The notes below the pieces were generated by a model. The model was given only the letters and a program-made list of their open reading frames with translations. It searched no databases and had not been told where the DNA came from. 37,668 nt of DNA from Sphingomonas sp. Leaf33 (GTDB lineage: Bacteria; Pseudomonadota; Alphaproteobacteria; Sphingomonadales; Sphingomonadaceae): assembly GCF_001421785.1 (NCBI RefSeq), contig NZ_LMLB01000008.1:1-37668 (forward strand), read 5' to 3'. The position numbers and the translations under genes are program-made. Of this stretch, positions 1 to 9,023 are shown piece by piece (positions within the stretch are counted from its first letter, which is position 1; every line of letters begins with the position of its first letter).

Positions 1-235
1 GGGGGGGGGCGCCGCCGCCGTGCCTGTAAGCATGGCTCGACCGGCCGGGGAGGGGGCAGGTCCGGGTACCGGTGAAGCGGCAGGACGATGTTGTGCCGCA
101 TTATGGCGGACAGTGCGCTGTCTGCTTGCGCAAACGTCTCAGGGAAGGCCACCACGGCGCTGCACCACTCACCCGAAAACGATCGAGCAACGGCAAGGCA
201 GGATCGTTCGAACCACTGCTCTCAAATGATGAGGG
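1..235. other. Left-edge stretch without a recognisable gene
   Basis: I see no convincing coding region here. The stretch begins with a run of G. It contains one possible stem-loop at 106-125: arms GCGGACAG and CTGTCTGC pair over a TGCG loop with one G-U. No clear U-tract follows, so it is at best a weak terminator for a gene outside the window. The short open frames crossing it continue antisense into the marR gene and look like shadows. Confidence 0.4.
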
Positions 236-676
236 TCATTCGCCGGGTGGCTCCATCACCCGCGCAAGCAAAGGTAAAATCCCCTCCAGTCGTTGCCGCT
301 CGTCAGGATGGAGCGCGTCGATCCGCGCCGCCAGCGGTGCCGTGGCGCGCAGTTGACCCGTTCGCCATAGGGCCAGCCCGTCGGCGGTGGCCACGACGAT
401 CGATCCCCGCTTGTCCGTGGGATGGGGTTCCCGGCGAACCAGTCCCCGCGATACGAGCTCGTCCACTAGCCGCGTGATCGTCGGACGACGCACCTGCTCC
501 AGCTCGGCAAGGGCCGATGGCGCGATCCCGCCGGAATGGACGACGACCGCCATCGCCGATGTGAGCGGGCCTGACAGGGCCGCCGTTTCGTCGGCCGCGC
601 GCAGCCAGCGGATCAGTCGCACCGCCATGATCGAGAGATCATTCGCGATCGAATGGCTCTTGCTAGTTTCTTCCAT
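236..676 (-). CDS. MarR-family transcriptional regulator
   Basis: This is a 146-residue protein of normal MarR length. The winged helix-turn-helix lies at about residues 55-105. It includes a recognition-helix stretch (RRPTITRLVDEL) and the typical wing (REPHPTDKRG), where the Asp-x-Arg pattern usual in MarR wings appears as DKR. MarR proteins act as dimeric repressors that release DNA on binding small phenolic or lipophilic ligands. The gene is divergent from the exported hydrolase at 721, with only 44 bp between the two ATG codons, so it most likely represses itself and that hydrolase. The ligand cannot be read from the sequence. The family call is firm; the target is inferred from position. 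Confidence 0.9.
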   Translation of the reverse strand: MEETSKSHSIANDLSIMAVRLIRWLRAADETAALSGPLTSAMAVVVHSGGIAPSALAELEQVRRPTITRLVDELVSRGLVRREPHPTDKRGSIVVATADGLALWRTGQLRATAPLAARIDALHPDERQRLEGILPLLARVMEPPGE

Positions 677-720
677 CTAATTACCATAGACTAACTATAT
701 AACGGTCGAAGGGTAGGTTC
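677..720. promoter_or_regulatory. Divergent promoter/operator between marR and hydrolase
   Basis: This AT-rich 44-bp gap in a GC-rich region holds an inverted repeat, ATAG-ACTAA-CTAT, at 686-698, the size of a MarR half-site pair. A TATATAAC stretch at 697-704 could be a -10 for either strand. A Shine-Dalgarno-like AAGGG at about 709-713 precedes the hydrolase ATG. Operator function is inferred from symmetry and position. Confidence 0.45.
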
Positions 721-2226
721 ATGCAGGTCGCGGGTCCAGATGCGAGGCGGTCGTGGGGACGCCATATCCGGCATTCGCATGTGCTTGCCGGCATGGTGTT
801 GGCAATAGCGTCTGTGCCCGTGTCCGCGGCCACGTCCGGCCTGGCGCCCGTCCGGCAACCGATCCGCGCGGCAGCCCCCGCGCTGACGGTTGAGCCCTAT
901 CCCTTCAAGCTGCGGGACGGCACCGTCATCCAGGCCGAACGCGGGTCGTTCGAGGTGCCCGAGCGGCGCGGTAACGCCAAGTCGCGCCGCATCCGCATCG
1001 GCTTCGTCCGGTTCCGGTCCACCGCCGCCCATCCCGGCGCGCCGATCGTCTACCTGGCTGGCGGTCCCGGCGGGTCGGGGATCGATGCCGCGCGAGGAGC
1101 TAGGCAGCCGATCTTCCTCGCCCTGCGCGCGCTGGGCGACGTGATTGCGCTCGACCAGCGTGGCGTCGGCATCTCGAATTCCATTCCGCCCTGCAAGGCC
1201 GCCACCAGCCTCGACCCCGCCGGTGGGCTGAGCGAACAGGCGTTCACCCGCTATTATCGCGACACGCTCACGACATGCGTGGGCAAATGGCGCGCGGCAG
1301 GCGTCGCGGTTGAGGGATATACGACGCCGGAGAACGCCGACGACGTGGAAGACCTGCGCCGTGCGATCGGCGCTCCCAAGCTGCGGCTCTGGGCAATATC
1401 CTATGGCACTCATCTGGCCTTCGAGATGATGCGCCGCCATCCGGGCAGCGTCGACCGCGTTGTCATGGCCTCGGTCGAAGGCATGGACCAGACCGTCAAG
1501 CTGCCGGCGCGGGTCGATGCAGCACTCGGGCGGCTCGCCAACTCGGCCGGCGCCGCGGAGGGGGCCGCCCTGCTTGCCACGATGCGGCGCGTCCACGCCA
1601 GGTTGGATGCCAGGCCGCAGGTGATGACGCTGGGCGACGCCACGGGCACGATCCGCTTCGCGATGAACGCGTTTCCGTTGCGGATGCTGATCGGGAACAT
1701 CGCCAAGAACCCGGCCGGCATGACGCAGCTGGCCCAGCTCTATGCAGCGTTCGATGCCGGGCAGGGTGAGGCGGTCGCCCCGCTGCTATACGCCGCCTTC
1801 CTCAAGGATCCCCTGACCATGAGCGGGATGCCCGAACTGATGGATCTCTCCTCCGGTGTCAGTCCGTCGCGCCTCGCCATAATCGGGCGGGAAGCACCTG
1901 CGGCGATCGTCGGCACGGCGACGAATTTCCCCATGCCGCAGGTTGCCGGGACGGTGCCGGGGATGGACCTTGGCAAAGACTTTCGGACCGACATACGCTC
2001 GGCAATCCCGACGCTTGTGGTCAGCGGGGACCTCGACCTGCGGACGCCGATCGAGGAACAGACGACAGCGACCGCCGGCCTTTCGCGCTTGACCCGCGTG
2101 ACCGTACACGGCGGCGGACACGACCTGTTCGAGGCGCACCCGGCCATTTCCGGCATGATCGCCGCTTTCTTCACTGGCCGCCCGATCAAGGAAACGAGCG
2201 TCGTGGTGCCCGTTCCCAAGAACTGA
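721..2226 (+). CDS. Exported alpha/beta hydrolase, S33 (proline iminopeptidase-like) family
   Basis: This 501-residue protein has an N-terminal signal-like segment (about residues 20-40, ending near VSAA), so it probably acts in the periplasm or outside the cell. S33-type landmarks appear in order: oxyanion-hole motif GGPGGSG, then DQRGVG, then a nucleophile elbow around Ser227. The elbow reads AISYGT, with Ala where the family usually has Gly. A late Asp (SGDLDLRTP) and a catalytic His (GGGHDLF) follow. The length fits the secreted TAP-like hydrolases, which cleave N-terminal residues from peptides or hydrolyse esters. The substrate is unknown. The divergent MarR gene suggests induction by a small molecule. 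The ATG at 721 has an AAGGG ribosome-binding site. Confidence 0.88.
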   Translation: MQVAGPDARRSWGRHIRHSHVLAGMVLAIASVPVSAATSGLAPVRQPIRAAAPALTVEPYPFKLRDGTVIQAERGSFEVPERRGNAKSRRIRIGFVRFRSTAAHPGAPIVYLAGGPGGSGIDAARGARQPIFLALRALGDVIALDQRGVGISNSIPPCKAATSLDPAGGLSEQAFTRYYRDTLTTCVGKWRAAGVAVEGYTTPENADDVEDLRRAIGAPKLRLWAISYGTHLAFEMMRRHPGSVDRVVMASVEGMDQTVKLPARVDAALGRLANSAGAAEGAALLATMRRVHARLDARPQVMTLGDATGTIRFAMNAFPLRMLIGNIAKNPAGMTQLAQLYAAFDAGQGEAVAPLLYAAFLKDPLTMSGMPELMDLSSGVSPSRLAIIGREAPAAIVGTATNFPMPQVAGTVPGMDLGKDFRTDIRSAIPTLVVSGDLDLRTPIEEQTTATAGLSRLTRVTVHGGGHDLFEAHPAISGMIAAFFTGRPIKETSVVVPVPKN

Positions 2227-2567
2227 CCGCTGCCCGATCGGGAACCCTTGGCGGGAGAGGCTCGGGGAATCATCCGGGCACGAATTGCCATCGCCACCGT
2301 CTGATTAGGGGCGATAGCAGACACGCGCCCGGTCGATTGTCGAAGCAATGTTGGAGAACTTCACGTACAGGTCCGACGACAGGCTCTTTCTCATCGCTGA
2401 TATGCCCGTTCGCCCGCGTCGGCGTCGCGCCGACGGCGGACCGCACGGAAAGGGGATGTGCGATCGGCATGGTGTGACCTTCGTGTGACCTTAGCCGGTC
2501 TTCGTGCTACTGGCACAGCGCGCACGACGGGCCATATCGGCCCGCATGAGGGTGCCGAGGTGATCCG
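2227..2567. other. Intergenic region upstream of crtZ, no gene seen
   Basis: This 341-bp gap separates the hydrolase from crtZ. It contains an 11-bp tandem repeat (2472-2493, listed separately) and a small hairpin GGGCC-ATATC-GGCCC at 2529-2543, just ahead of the crtZ ribosome-binding site. No convincing coding frame or U-tailed terminator is visible. It presumably holds the crt promoter, but I cannot place -35/-10 boxes with confidence. Confidence 0.4.
2472..2493. repeat. 11-bp tandem direct repeat upstream of crtZ
   Basis: GTGTGACCTTC is followed directly by GTGTGACCTTA, two copies in phase with about one DNA turn. They lie 75-96 bp before the crtZ start codon. Direct repeats at this spacing often bind response regulators or dimeric activators. 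That reading is an inference and the regulator is unknown. Confidence 0.4.
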
Positions 2568-3035
2568 TTGAACTGGTACGAAAAACTGCTGCTGGTCCTG
2601 GCCATGGTGTTGTTCATGGAGGTCTTTGCCTGGGCGACGCACAAATATGTCATGCATGGCTGGGGCTGGGGCTGGCACCGCTCGCATCATGAACCGCACG
2701 ACGGCGCGTTCGAGCGGAACGACCTGTATGCCGTAACCTTCGCCGTCATCGTGGTCGGCCTGTTCACGCTGGGCATGGTGTGGGAGCCGGTGTGGTGGGC
2801 GGCGCTGGGCATCACCGTCTACGGCGCGATCTATGCCTTTGTGCACGACATGCTTGTGCACCAGCGCTTCGGGATGCGCTGGGTGCCGCGGCGGGGTTAT
2901 TTCAAGCGGCTGCACCAGGCGCACCGGCTGCACCATGCGGTCAAGACCAAGGAGGACGGCGTCAGCTTCGGCTTCCTGTTCGCGCCCGATCCCGTCCGGC
3001 TGAAGCGCCGCCTGGCCGAACGCGCCGGGCGATGA
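2568..3035 (+). CDS. crtZ: Beta-carotene hydroxylase CrtZ
   Basis: This 155-residue integral membrane non-haem di-iron hydroxylase adds 3-hydroxyl groups to beta-ionone rings. The fatty-acid-hydroxylase-type histidine clusters are all present: HKYVMH and HRSHH near residues 25-42, HDMLVH near 93, and HQAHRLHH near 113. Four hydrophobic segments surround them. The start is TTG at 2568 with a purine-rich GCCGAGG eight bases before it; the protein then begins NWYEKLL as CrtZ proteins do. It overlaps crtW by four bases (ATGA), so the two are translationally coupled. With CrtW it can yield astaxanthin-type ketocarotenoids. The other carotenoid genes are outside the window. Confidence 0.93.
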   Translation: MNWYEKLLLVLAMVLFMEVFAWATHKYVMHGWGWGWHRSHHEPHDGAFERNDLYAVTFAVIVVGLFTLGMVWEPVWWAALGITVYGAIYAFVHDMLVHQRFGMRWVPRRGYFKRLHQAHRLHHAVKTKEDGVSFGFLFAPDPVRLKRRLAERAGR

Positions 3036-3769
3036 GCTTGGGGCCGAACACGGCCATCGCGCGGCACGGCCTGATGCTGGCGGCGGCGATCATCGCGGCG
3101 TGGGCGGCGATCCATGTCGGCGCCATCTTCTTCTGGCGCTGGAGCCCGGCGACCGTGCTGCTGGCACCGATCGTCATCGTCGTGCAGGCGTGGCTCAGCA
3201 CGGGTCTCTTCATCATCGCGCACGACTGCATGCACGGGTCGCTGGCGCCGGGCCGGCCGGGCCTGAACCGGGTCGTCGGCACGCTGTGCCTGGGGGCCTA
3301 TGCCGGCCTGTCCTACGGCGCGCTGCTGCCCAAGCATCATGCGCATCACGCGGCACCGGGCACGCCGGACGACCCCGACTTCCACGCCGCCGCCCCGCGC
3401 CGCGCGCTGCCGTGGTTCGCGTCCTTCTTCCGCAATTACTACACGCACGGCCAGATCGTGCGGATCACTGTCGCCGCGATCGTCTATCTGTGGCTGGGCG
3501 CGACGCTCACCAATATCGTCGTCTTCTGGGCGATCCCGGCGCTGCTGGCGCTCGGGCAGCTGTTCGTGTTCGGCACGTACCTGCCGCATCGCCACGACGA
3601 CTGCCCGTTCGCCGACGCGCACAACGCGCGCAGCAGCACGCTACGGCCGATCCTCTCGCTGATGACCTGCTTCCACTTCGGCGCCTATCACCACGAACAT
3701 CACCTGAGCCCCGGCACGCCGTGGTGGCGGCTGCCGGCGGCCCGGCACGAGCTGCGCGCGCAGCGGTAA
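3032..3769 (+). CDS. crtW: Beta-carotene ketolase CrtW
   Basis: This 245-residue membrane desaturase-type enzyme introduces the 4-keto group on beta-carotene or zeaxanthin. Diagnostic histidine motifs occur in order: HDCMH (about residue 68), HHAHH (about 105), HRHDDCPF (about 189) and HHEHH (about 220). The C-terminal LSPGTPWWRLP stretch is typical of proteobacterial CrtW. The ATG at 3032 overlaps the crtZ stop codon, which fixes the start; a longer in-frame upstream opening runs antisense-like through crtZ and is rejected. The gene ends three bases from the convergent stop of rmlA, leaving no room for a terminator between them. Confidence 0.93.
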   Translation: MSLGPNTAIARHGLMLAAAIIAAWAAIHVGAIFFWRWSPATVLLAPIVIVVQAWLSTGLFIIAHDCMHGSLAPGRPGLNRVVGTLCLGAYAGLSYGALLPKHHAHHAAPGTPDDPDFHAAAPRRALPWFASFFRNYYTHGQIVRITVAAIVYLWLGATLTNIVVFWAIPALLALGQLFVFGTYLPHRHDDCPFADAHNARSSTLRPILSLMTCFHFGAYHHEHHLSPGTPWWRLPAARHELRAQR

Positions 3770-3772
3770 CCT

Positions 3773-4638
<866 letters not shown>

Positions 4639-4642
<4 letters not shown>

Positions 4643-5526
4643 TTCGGTGCTCCGATCAGATCGTCGAGGATGTCGCTGAGTGCCGCCTGCCAGGGGCGCG
4701 GCACGATGCCGTAGGCGTCGCCGATCGCTCTGTGCGACAGCAGCGAATTCGCCGGGCGGCGGGCAGGGGTGGGGTAGTCGGCGGTCGCGATCGGCTCGAC
4801 GCTCGCGGTCGGCCCGCCACGCAGTGCGGACTGGCGGAAGATTTCGCTCGCGAAGCCGGCCCAGCTGACCGCGCCTGAATTGCTGAAATGATAGGTGCCG
4901 GTCGGGGCGGACGCGTCCTCGGCCAGGCGTACCGCGATCCGGGCACAGGCGTCGGCCAGATCGGTGGCGGCGGTCGGGCTGCCGACCTGGTCGTCGACGA
5001 CGCGCAAGGTATCGCGGTCGGCGGCGACGCGCAGCATCGTCTTCACGAAATTCTGGCCTTGCGGGGAGACGACCCAGGCGGTGCGCACGATCGCATGGCG
5101 TGCGCCCGAGGTCCGGACGGCGAGCTCGCCACCCAGCTTCGAAGCGCCGTAGACGCCCAGCGGCGCGACCGCGTCGTCGACTTCCCACGCGCCGTCACGG
5201 TCGCCGGGGAAGACATAGTCGGTCGACACCTGCACGAGCGGGATATCCGCCGCCGCGCACGCTGCGGCGAAGGCGGCAGGCGCGAGCGCGTTGACCGCCC
5301 ACGCGGTGACGACGTCGCTCTCGGCCTTGTCAACCGCGGTATAGGCCGCCGCGTTGATGACCGCGCGCCACGGCTCGGCCGCGACGAGTTTGGCGATCGC
5401 AGCCGGATCGGTCAGGTCGAGCCGGTCGCGACCGACGGCCTCGACCTGCCACCCCTTTGGCCAGTCATGGGCAGCGAGCGCGCGGCCGAGCTGGCCGTTC
5501 GCCCCGGTGACGAGGATGCGGTGCAT
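4639..5526 (-). CDS. rmlD: dTDP-4-dehydrorhamnose reductase RmlD
   Basis: This 295-residue short-chain-dehydrogenase-type reductase performs the last step to dTDP-L-rhamnose. The Rossmann motif GANGQLG is at residues 8-14. The STDYVF active-site motif is near 101-106, and the catalytic Tyr126-x3-Lys130 (YGASK) follows. The ATG at 5526 begins MHRILVTG and sits two bases after the rmlB stop. The gene overlaps rmlA by four bases. The order C-B-D-A in one direction implies a single transcript from the region near 7170. Confidence 0.95.
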
Positions 5527-5528
5527 GG

Positions 5529-6581
5529 TCAGGCCGCGACGCCGCGGCGCTCGGATGCCTTGGCGGCGACCAGCGGACGCCACCAGGCTTCGTTGGCCAG
5601 ATACCATTCGACCGTCTTGCGGATGCCGCTTTCGAACGTCTCGGCCGGGGTCCAGCCCAGCTCCGCCTCGATCCGGCCGGCGTCGATCGCATAGCGCTTG
5701 TCGTGGCCGGGACGGTCGGCGACTTCCGTCATCTGCTCGGCGTACGGGCGGCCATCGGCCCGCGGGCGCAGTTCGTCGAGGATCGCGCAGAGCGTCTTCA
5801 CGACCTCGATGTTCTGGCGCTCGTTATGCCCGCCGACATTGTAGGTGCGGCCCGGTTGTCCACGCTCGAACACCGCCTGCAGCGCACGGACGTGATCCTC
5901 GACATACAGCCAATCGCGGACCTGGTCGCCCTTGCCGTAGATGGGGAGCGGCTCCCCGTCCAAGGCCTTGGCGATCATCAGCGGAATCAGCTTCTCCGGG
6001 AAGTGATAGGGCCCGTAATTGTTCGAGCAGTTGGTGATGAGCACCGGCAGGCCGAAGGTGTGGCCCCACGCCGAAACCAGATGGTCGCTGCCCGCCTTCG
6101 ACGCCGAATAGGGCGATCGCGGGTCGTAGGGCGTTTCCTCGGTGAAGAGGCCGGTATCGCCGAGGCTGCCGTACACTTCGTCGGTCGAGATGTGGTGGAA
6201 GCGGAACGCCTGGCGCGCGTCCGCATCGAGTGTCAGCCAATAGGCGCGTGCCTCGGCCAGCATCGTGTAGGTGCCGACCACATTGGTCTGGATGAACGCG
6301 CCCGGGCCGTCGATCGAGCGATCGACGTGGCTCTCGGCCGCCAGATGCGTGATGATCTCCGGCTTGAACTCGGCGATGGCGGCACGCACGGCGTCGGCAT
6401 CGCAGATGTCGCCCTGGACGAAGCGGTAGCGGTTGCTCTGCGCCACGCGCTCGACCGTTGACAGCGTGCCGGCATAGGTCAGCTTGTCGAAGTTCAGGAC
6501 TTCGTGGGTGGTGTTCTCGATCAGATGCCGGACGAGCGCCGAGCCGATGAAGCCGGCGCCGCCGGTGACGAGGATACGCAT
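5529..6581 (-). CDS. rmlB: dTDP-glucose 4,6-dehydratase RmlB
   Basis: This 350-residue extended SDR enzyme converts dTDP-glucose to dTDP-4-keto-6-deoxyglucose with tightly bound NAD+. The nucleotide-binding GGAGFIG is at residues 7-13. The TDE triad (133-135), in which Asp and Glu carry out the dehydration, is intact. The catalytic YSASK motif gives Tyr158 and Lys162. The [14 protein letters not shown] stretch is characteristic of RmlB. The ATG at 6581 is preceded by AAGGA. The gap to rmlC is 13 bp and to rmlD two bp, as in a polycistronic operon. Confidence 0.96.
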   Translation of the reverse strand: MRILVTGGAGFIGSALVRHLIENTTHEVLNFDKLTYAGTLSTVERVAQSNRYRFVQGDICDADAVRAAIAEFKPEIITHLAAESHVDRSIDGPGAFIQTNVVGTYTMLAEARAYWLTLDADARQAFRFHHISTDEVYGSLGDTGLFTEETPYDPRSPYSASKAGSDHLVSAWGHTFGLPVLITNCSNNYGPYHFPEKLIPLMIAKALDGEPLPIYGKGDQVRDWLYVEDHVRALQAVFERGQPGRTYNVGGHNERQNIEVVKTLCAILDELRPRADGRPYAEQMTEVADRPGHDKRYAIDAGRIEAELGWTPAETFESGIRKTVEWYLANEAWWRPLVAAKASERRGVAA

Positions 6582-6594
6582 GGGAGAGGGTCCT

Positions 6595-7167
6595 TCAGGC
6601 AAGCGGGCGCAGCGGACGCCCGTCATAGGCGAACGGGCTGTCAAAATCGGCGAGCAGGGGCTGGACCACGTCCTTGGCGCTGAGCTCAGGGATAGCGCCG
6701 GCGGGCAGGGGCCAGTCGATGCCGATCGCGGGATCGTCCCAGCGGATGCCACCGTCCTGCGCGGGCGCATAGGTGTCGGAACATTTGTATGCGACTTCGC
6801 AGTCAGGCTCGAGCGTCAGGAAACCGTGCGCGAAGCCGATGGGGACGAACAGCTGGTCGCCGTTCTCGGCCGACAGTTCGGCGCCGACCCAGTGGCCATA
6901 GGTCGGCGATCCCCGGCGGATGTCGACCGCGACGTCGAAGATACGCCCGCGCAGGCAGCGCACCAGCTTGTCCTGCGCGCGCGGCGGCACCTGGAAATGC
7001 AGGCCGCGCAGCGTGAACGGCGCGGCCGACAGCGAATGATTGTCCTGCACGAACGTCGCGATGATGCCGAGCGCGGACGCCGTGTCGCGGTTGTAGGTTT
7101 CGACGAACCAGCCCCGGGAATCGCCGTGGCGACGGGTGCGGACGATCTGGACGGGGCTATCGGTCAT
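6595..7167 (-). CDS. rmlC: dTDP-4-dehydrorhamnose 3,5-epimerase RmlC
   Basis: This 190-residue cupin-fold enzyme epimerises C3 and C5 of dTDP-4-keto-6-deoxyglucose. The active-site His57 lies in LRGLHFQ, Lys67 in QDKLVR, Asp82 in VDIRRGSPT and the catalytic-region Tyr127 in EVAYK. His114 is in GFAHGF. Length is normal for the family. It is the first gene of rmlCBDA and diverges from the priming transferase at 7322, so rhamnose supply and EPS initiation share one control region. Confidence 0.95.
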   Translation of the reverse strand: MTDSPVQIVRTRRHGDSRGWFVETYNRDTASALGIIATFVQDNHSLSAAPFTLRGLHFQVPPRAQDKLVRCLRGRIFDVAVDIRRGSPTYGHWVGAELSAENGDQLFVPIGFAHGFLTLEPDCEVAYKCSDTYAPAQDGGIRWDDPAIGIDWPLPAGAIPELSAKDVVQPLLADFDSPFAYDGRPLRPLA

Positions 7168-7321
7168 GGATCATCCCGGTAGCGGCACGGCAAAACTGCG
7201 ACAAGCGAATGGTCGCTCGATTTTTCGAGGCAATCGCGCTAGAGCGCGCGCGATATCGCCTGCGTCCTGCAGTCGATAGGATGGTCGTCGGCATGTCCGT
7301 CCCAGCCCAAGGTTAGTATTC
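7168..7321. promoter_or_regulatory. Divergent control region, rmlC / priming transferase
   Basis: This 154-bp gap must hold the promoters for both directions. It contains a small hairpin CTCGA-TTTT-TCGAG (7216-7229), a 14-nt palindrome CGCGCTAGAGCGCG (7235-7248) and an adjacent 10-nt palindrome GCGATATCGC (7250-7259). These are candidate regulator sites. I could not identify -35/-10 elements reliably. AAGG at 7309-7312 is the ribosome-binding site of the transferase. Confidence 0.5.
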
Positions 7322-8617
7322 GTGCTTCAGACCCGCGTAAAGACGGCAGTGAACGGTAACGCCCTGCTTTTCGAACGGCTGCGTGCGCAGTTGCTGCTGG
7401 GGCTGGGGGTCGGCATCCTGCTGCCGTTGCTGCTAATGGCGCAGACCTATGCCCAGGGCGATGCGATCACCGGCCTGGGCATCCGCAATACGACGATCGC
7501 GGCGATGATCGCGGTCGTGCTGTCGGTGCTGATGTATCGCCGCGTGACGTCGTTCCCCGGCATCCGCGCATTCCGCTTCGTGTTGCCGACCTATGCCGGC
7601 GTGTTCGGCGGCGTGCTGGCGGTCATCCTGGTTTCACGGCTCGACTACAACCGCACGTTGCTGACGCTGTCGTTCGTCTTTTCGCTCGCGGCGGCATTCG
7701 GATCTGCGTTCTACGTCCTGCGCCGCGCGACGCGGCGGTTCTACCTCGTGCCGTTCGGGCGGTGGGAAGTGGCGTTCAAGTCGCCCAACACCGAATGGAT
7801 CGTGATGAGCGAGCCGGTGATCCCCGACGATCCCGAAGCGGTCATCGTCGCCGACCTGCGGTTCGACCATGAACAGGCGTGGGAACAGATGCTGGCGCAC
7901 GCCGCGGTCGGCGGGAAGCCCGTCTATCATATCAAGCAGCTGCGGGAATCGCTGACCGGGCGAGTCTCGATCGAGCATATCTCGGAGAACAGCTTCGGAT
8001 CGATGCTGCCCAACCTCGCCTATCGCAAGGTGAAGCGCGCGATCGACCTGGGGTCGGCGCTGGTGCTGGCGCCGATCCTGTTCCTGCCGCTGCTGCTCGT
8101 CGCGATCGCGATCCGGCTCGATTCCCCCGGCCCCGTGCTCTTCCGCCAGGAACGCATGGGGTATCGCGGCCATCCGTTCCGCATCTTCAAGTTCCGCACG
8201 ATGCGCGTGGCGACCCCCGACCAGGCGGACGATGCGCGCAACGCGGCGATGACCGGCGACAACGACCCGCGCATCACGCGGCTCGGGCGGTTCCTGCGCC
8301 GCAGCCGGATCGACGAGCTGCCGCAGATCCTGAACATCATTGCAGGCGAGATGAGCTGGATCGGCCCGCGCCCCGAAGCGGTGCCGCTGTCGGTTTGGTA
8401 CGAACAGGAAATCCCGTTCTACTTCTACCGCCACATCGTGCGGCCCGGCATCACTGGATGGGCGCAGGTCAACCAGGGCCATGTCAGCGACATCGAGGCG
8501 GTGTCGACCAAGCTCGGCTACGACTTCTACTATATCCAGAACTTCTCGGCCTGGATCGACGTGCTGATCACGCTCAGGACCATCAGTACGATGCTCAACG
8601 GCTTCGGCTCGCGCTGA
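7322..8617 (+). CDS. Undecaprenyl-phosphate sugar phosphotransferase (EPS priming enzyme)
   Basis: This 431-residue polyprenyl-phosphate hexose-1-phosphate transferase starts repeat-unit assembly on the inner membrane. Four N-terminal membrane segments lie in about residues 20-140, followed by a cytosolic linker. A further membrane segment (LAPILFLPLLLV) opens the bacterial sugar transferase domain, about residues 238-431. Within it are DSPGPVLFRQER, FKFRTM, the RIDELPQ motif, GPRPE and PGITGWAQVNQG, all hallmarks of the family. It resembles the glucosyl-priming enzymes of sphingan loci (GelB/SpsB type), but the sugar cannot be proved. The start is GTG with AAGG nine bases upstream; an in-frame GTG follows at 7349. 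It stands alone on the plus strand, divergent from rmlC. Confidence 0.92.
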   Translation: MLQTRVKTAVNGNALLFERLRAQLLLGLGVGILLPLLLMAQTYAQGDAITGLGIRNTTIAAMIAVVLSVLMYRRVTSFPGIRAFRFVLPTYAGVFGGVLAVILVSRLDYNRTLLTLSFVFSLAAAFGSAFYVLRRATRRFYLVPFGRWEVAFKSPNTEWIVMSEPVIPDDPEAVIVADLRFDHEQAWEQMLAHAAVGGKPVYHIKQLRESLTGRVSIEHISENSFGSMLPNLAYRKVKRAIDLGSALVLAPILFLPLLLVAIAIRLDSPGPVLFRQERMGYRGHPFRIFKFRTMRVATPDQADDARNAAMTGDNDPRITRLGRFLRRSRIDELPQILNIIAGEMSWIGPRPEAVPLSVWYEQEIPFYFYRHIVRPGITGWAQVNQGHVSDIEAVSTKLGYDFYYIQNFSAWIDVLITLRTISTMLNGFGSR

Positions 8618-8621
8618 TCCC

Positions 8622-9023
8622 TTAACCGATCAGCGTGAGCGAGACGCGGGCGACGATCGCCAGGCCGACACCCATCATCACCAGCGATCGCCAGCTCGGC
8701 CGCGTAACCGAGCGGTAGAGGCGCGGGCGGGGGTGGCGGCGGTCGTAGCGGCTGAGCCGGCGCTGGACCGCCTGCTGGCGCACGCGGTGATGCCGCTCGG
8801 CCTCGTCGAGCAGCGTATCGTGGCGGCGGCGTTCCTCCGCGTTCGACAGGCTGCGATAGGCCTGCTGGATATCGCGCAGACGCCCTGGCAGCAGCAGTGC
8901 TGCGCCCTCGCTGCCGCCGTCGGGATGATGCCGCCGCGCGAGCCGGATATAGGCCGCGCGGATGTCCGCCTGCGACGCATGCCGCCCGACGCCCAGCGTC
9001 TGGTAGTAATCGCGCTGCATCAT
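8622..9023 (-). CDS. J-domain protein with C-terminal membrane anchor
   Basis: This is a 133-residue protein. The J domain occupies about residues 4-70, with the invariant His33-Pro34-Asp35 that stimulates DnaK ATPase. A basic, Arg-rich linker follows, and one hydrophobic segment near residues 113-132 would anchor the C-terminus in the membrane. There is no Gly/Phe or zinc-finger region, so this is a class III (specialised) co-chaperone. Its ATG overlaps the M48 peptidase stop by four bases, so the two are made together. A role in recruiting DnaK to a membrane client, perhaps linked to the peptidase, is inference. Confidence 0.88.
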   Translation of the reverse strand: MMQRDYYQTLGVGRHASQADIRAAYIRLARRHHPDGGSEGAALLLPGRLRDIQQAYRSLSNAEERRRHDTLLDEAERHHRVRQQAVQRRLSRYDRRHPRPRLYRSVTRPSWRSLVMMGVGLAIVARVSLTLIG

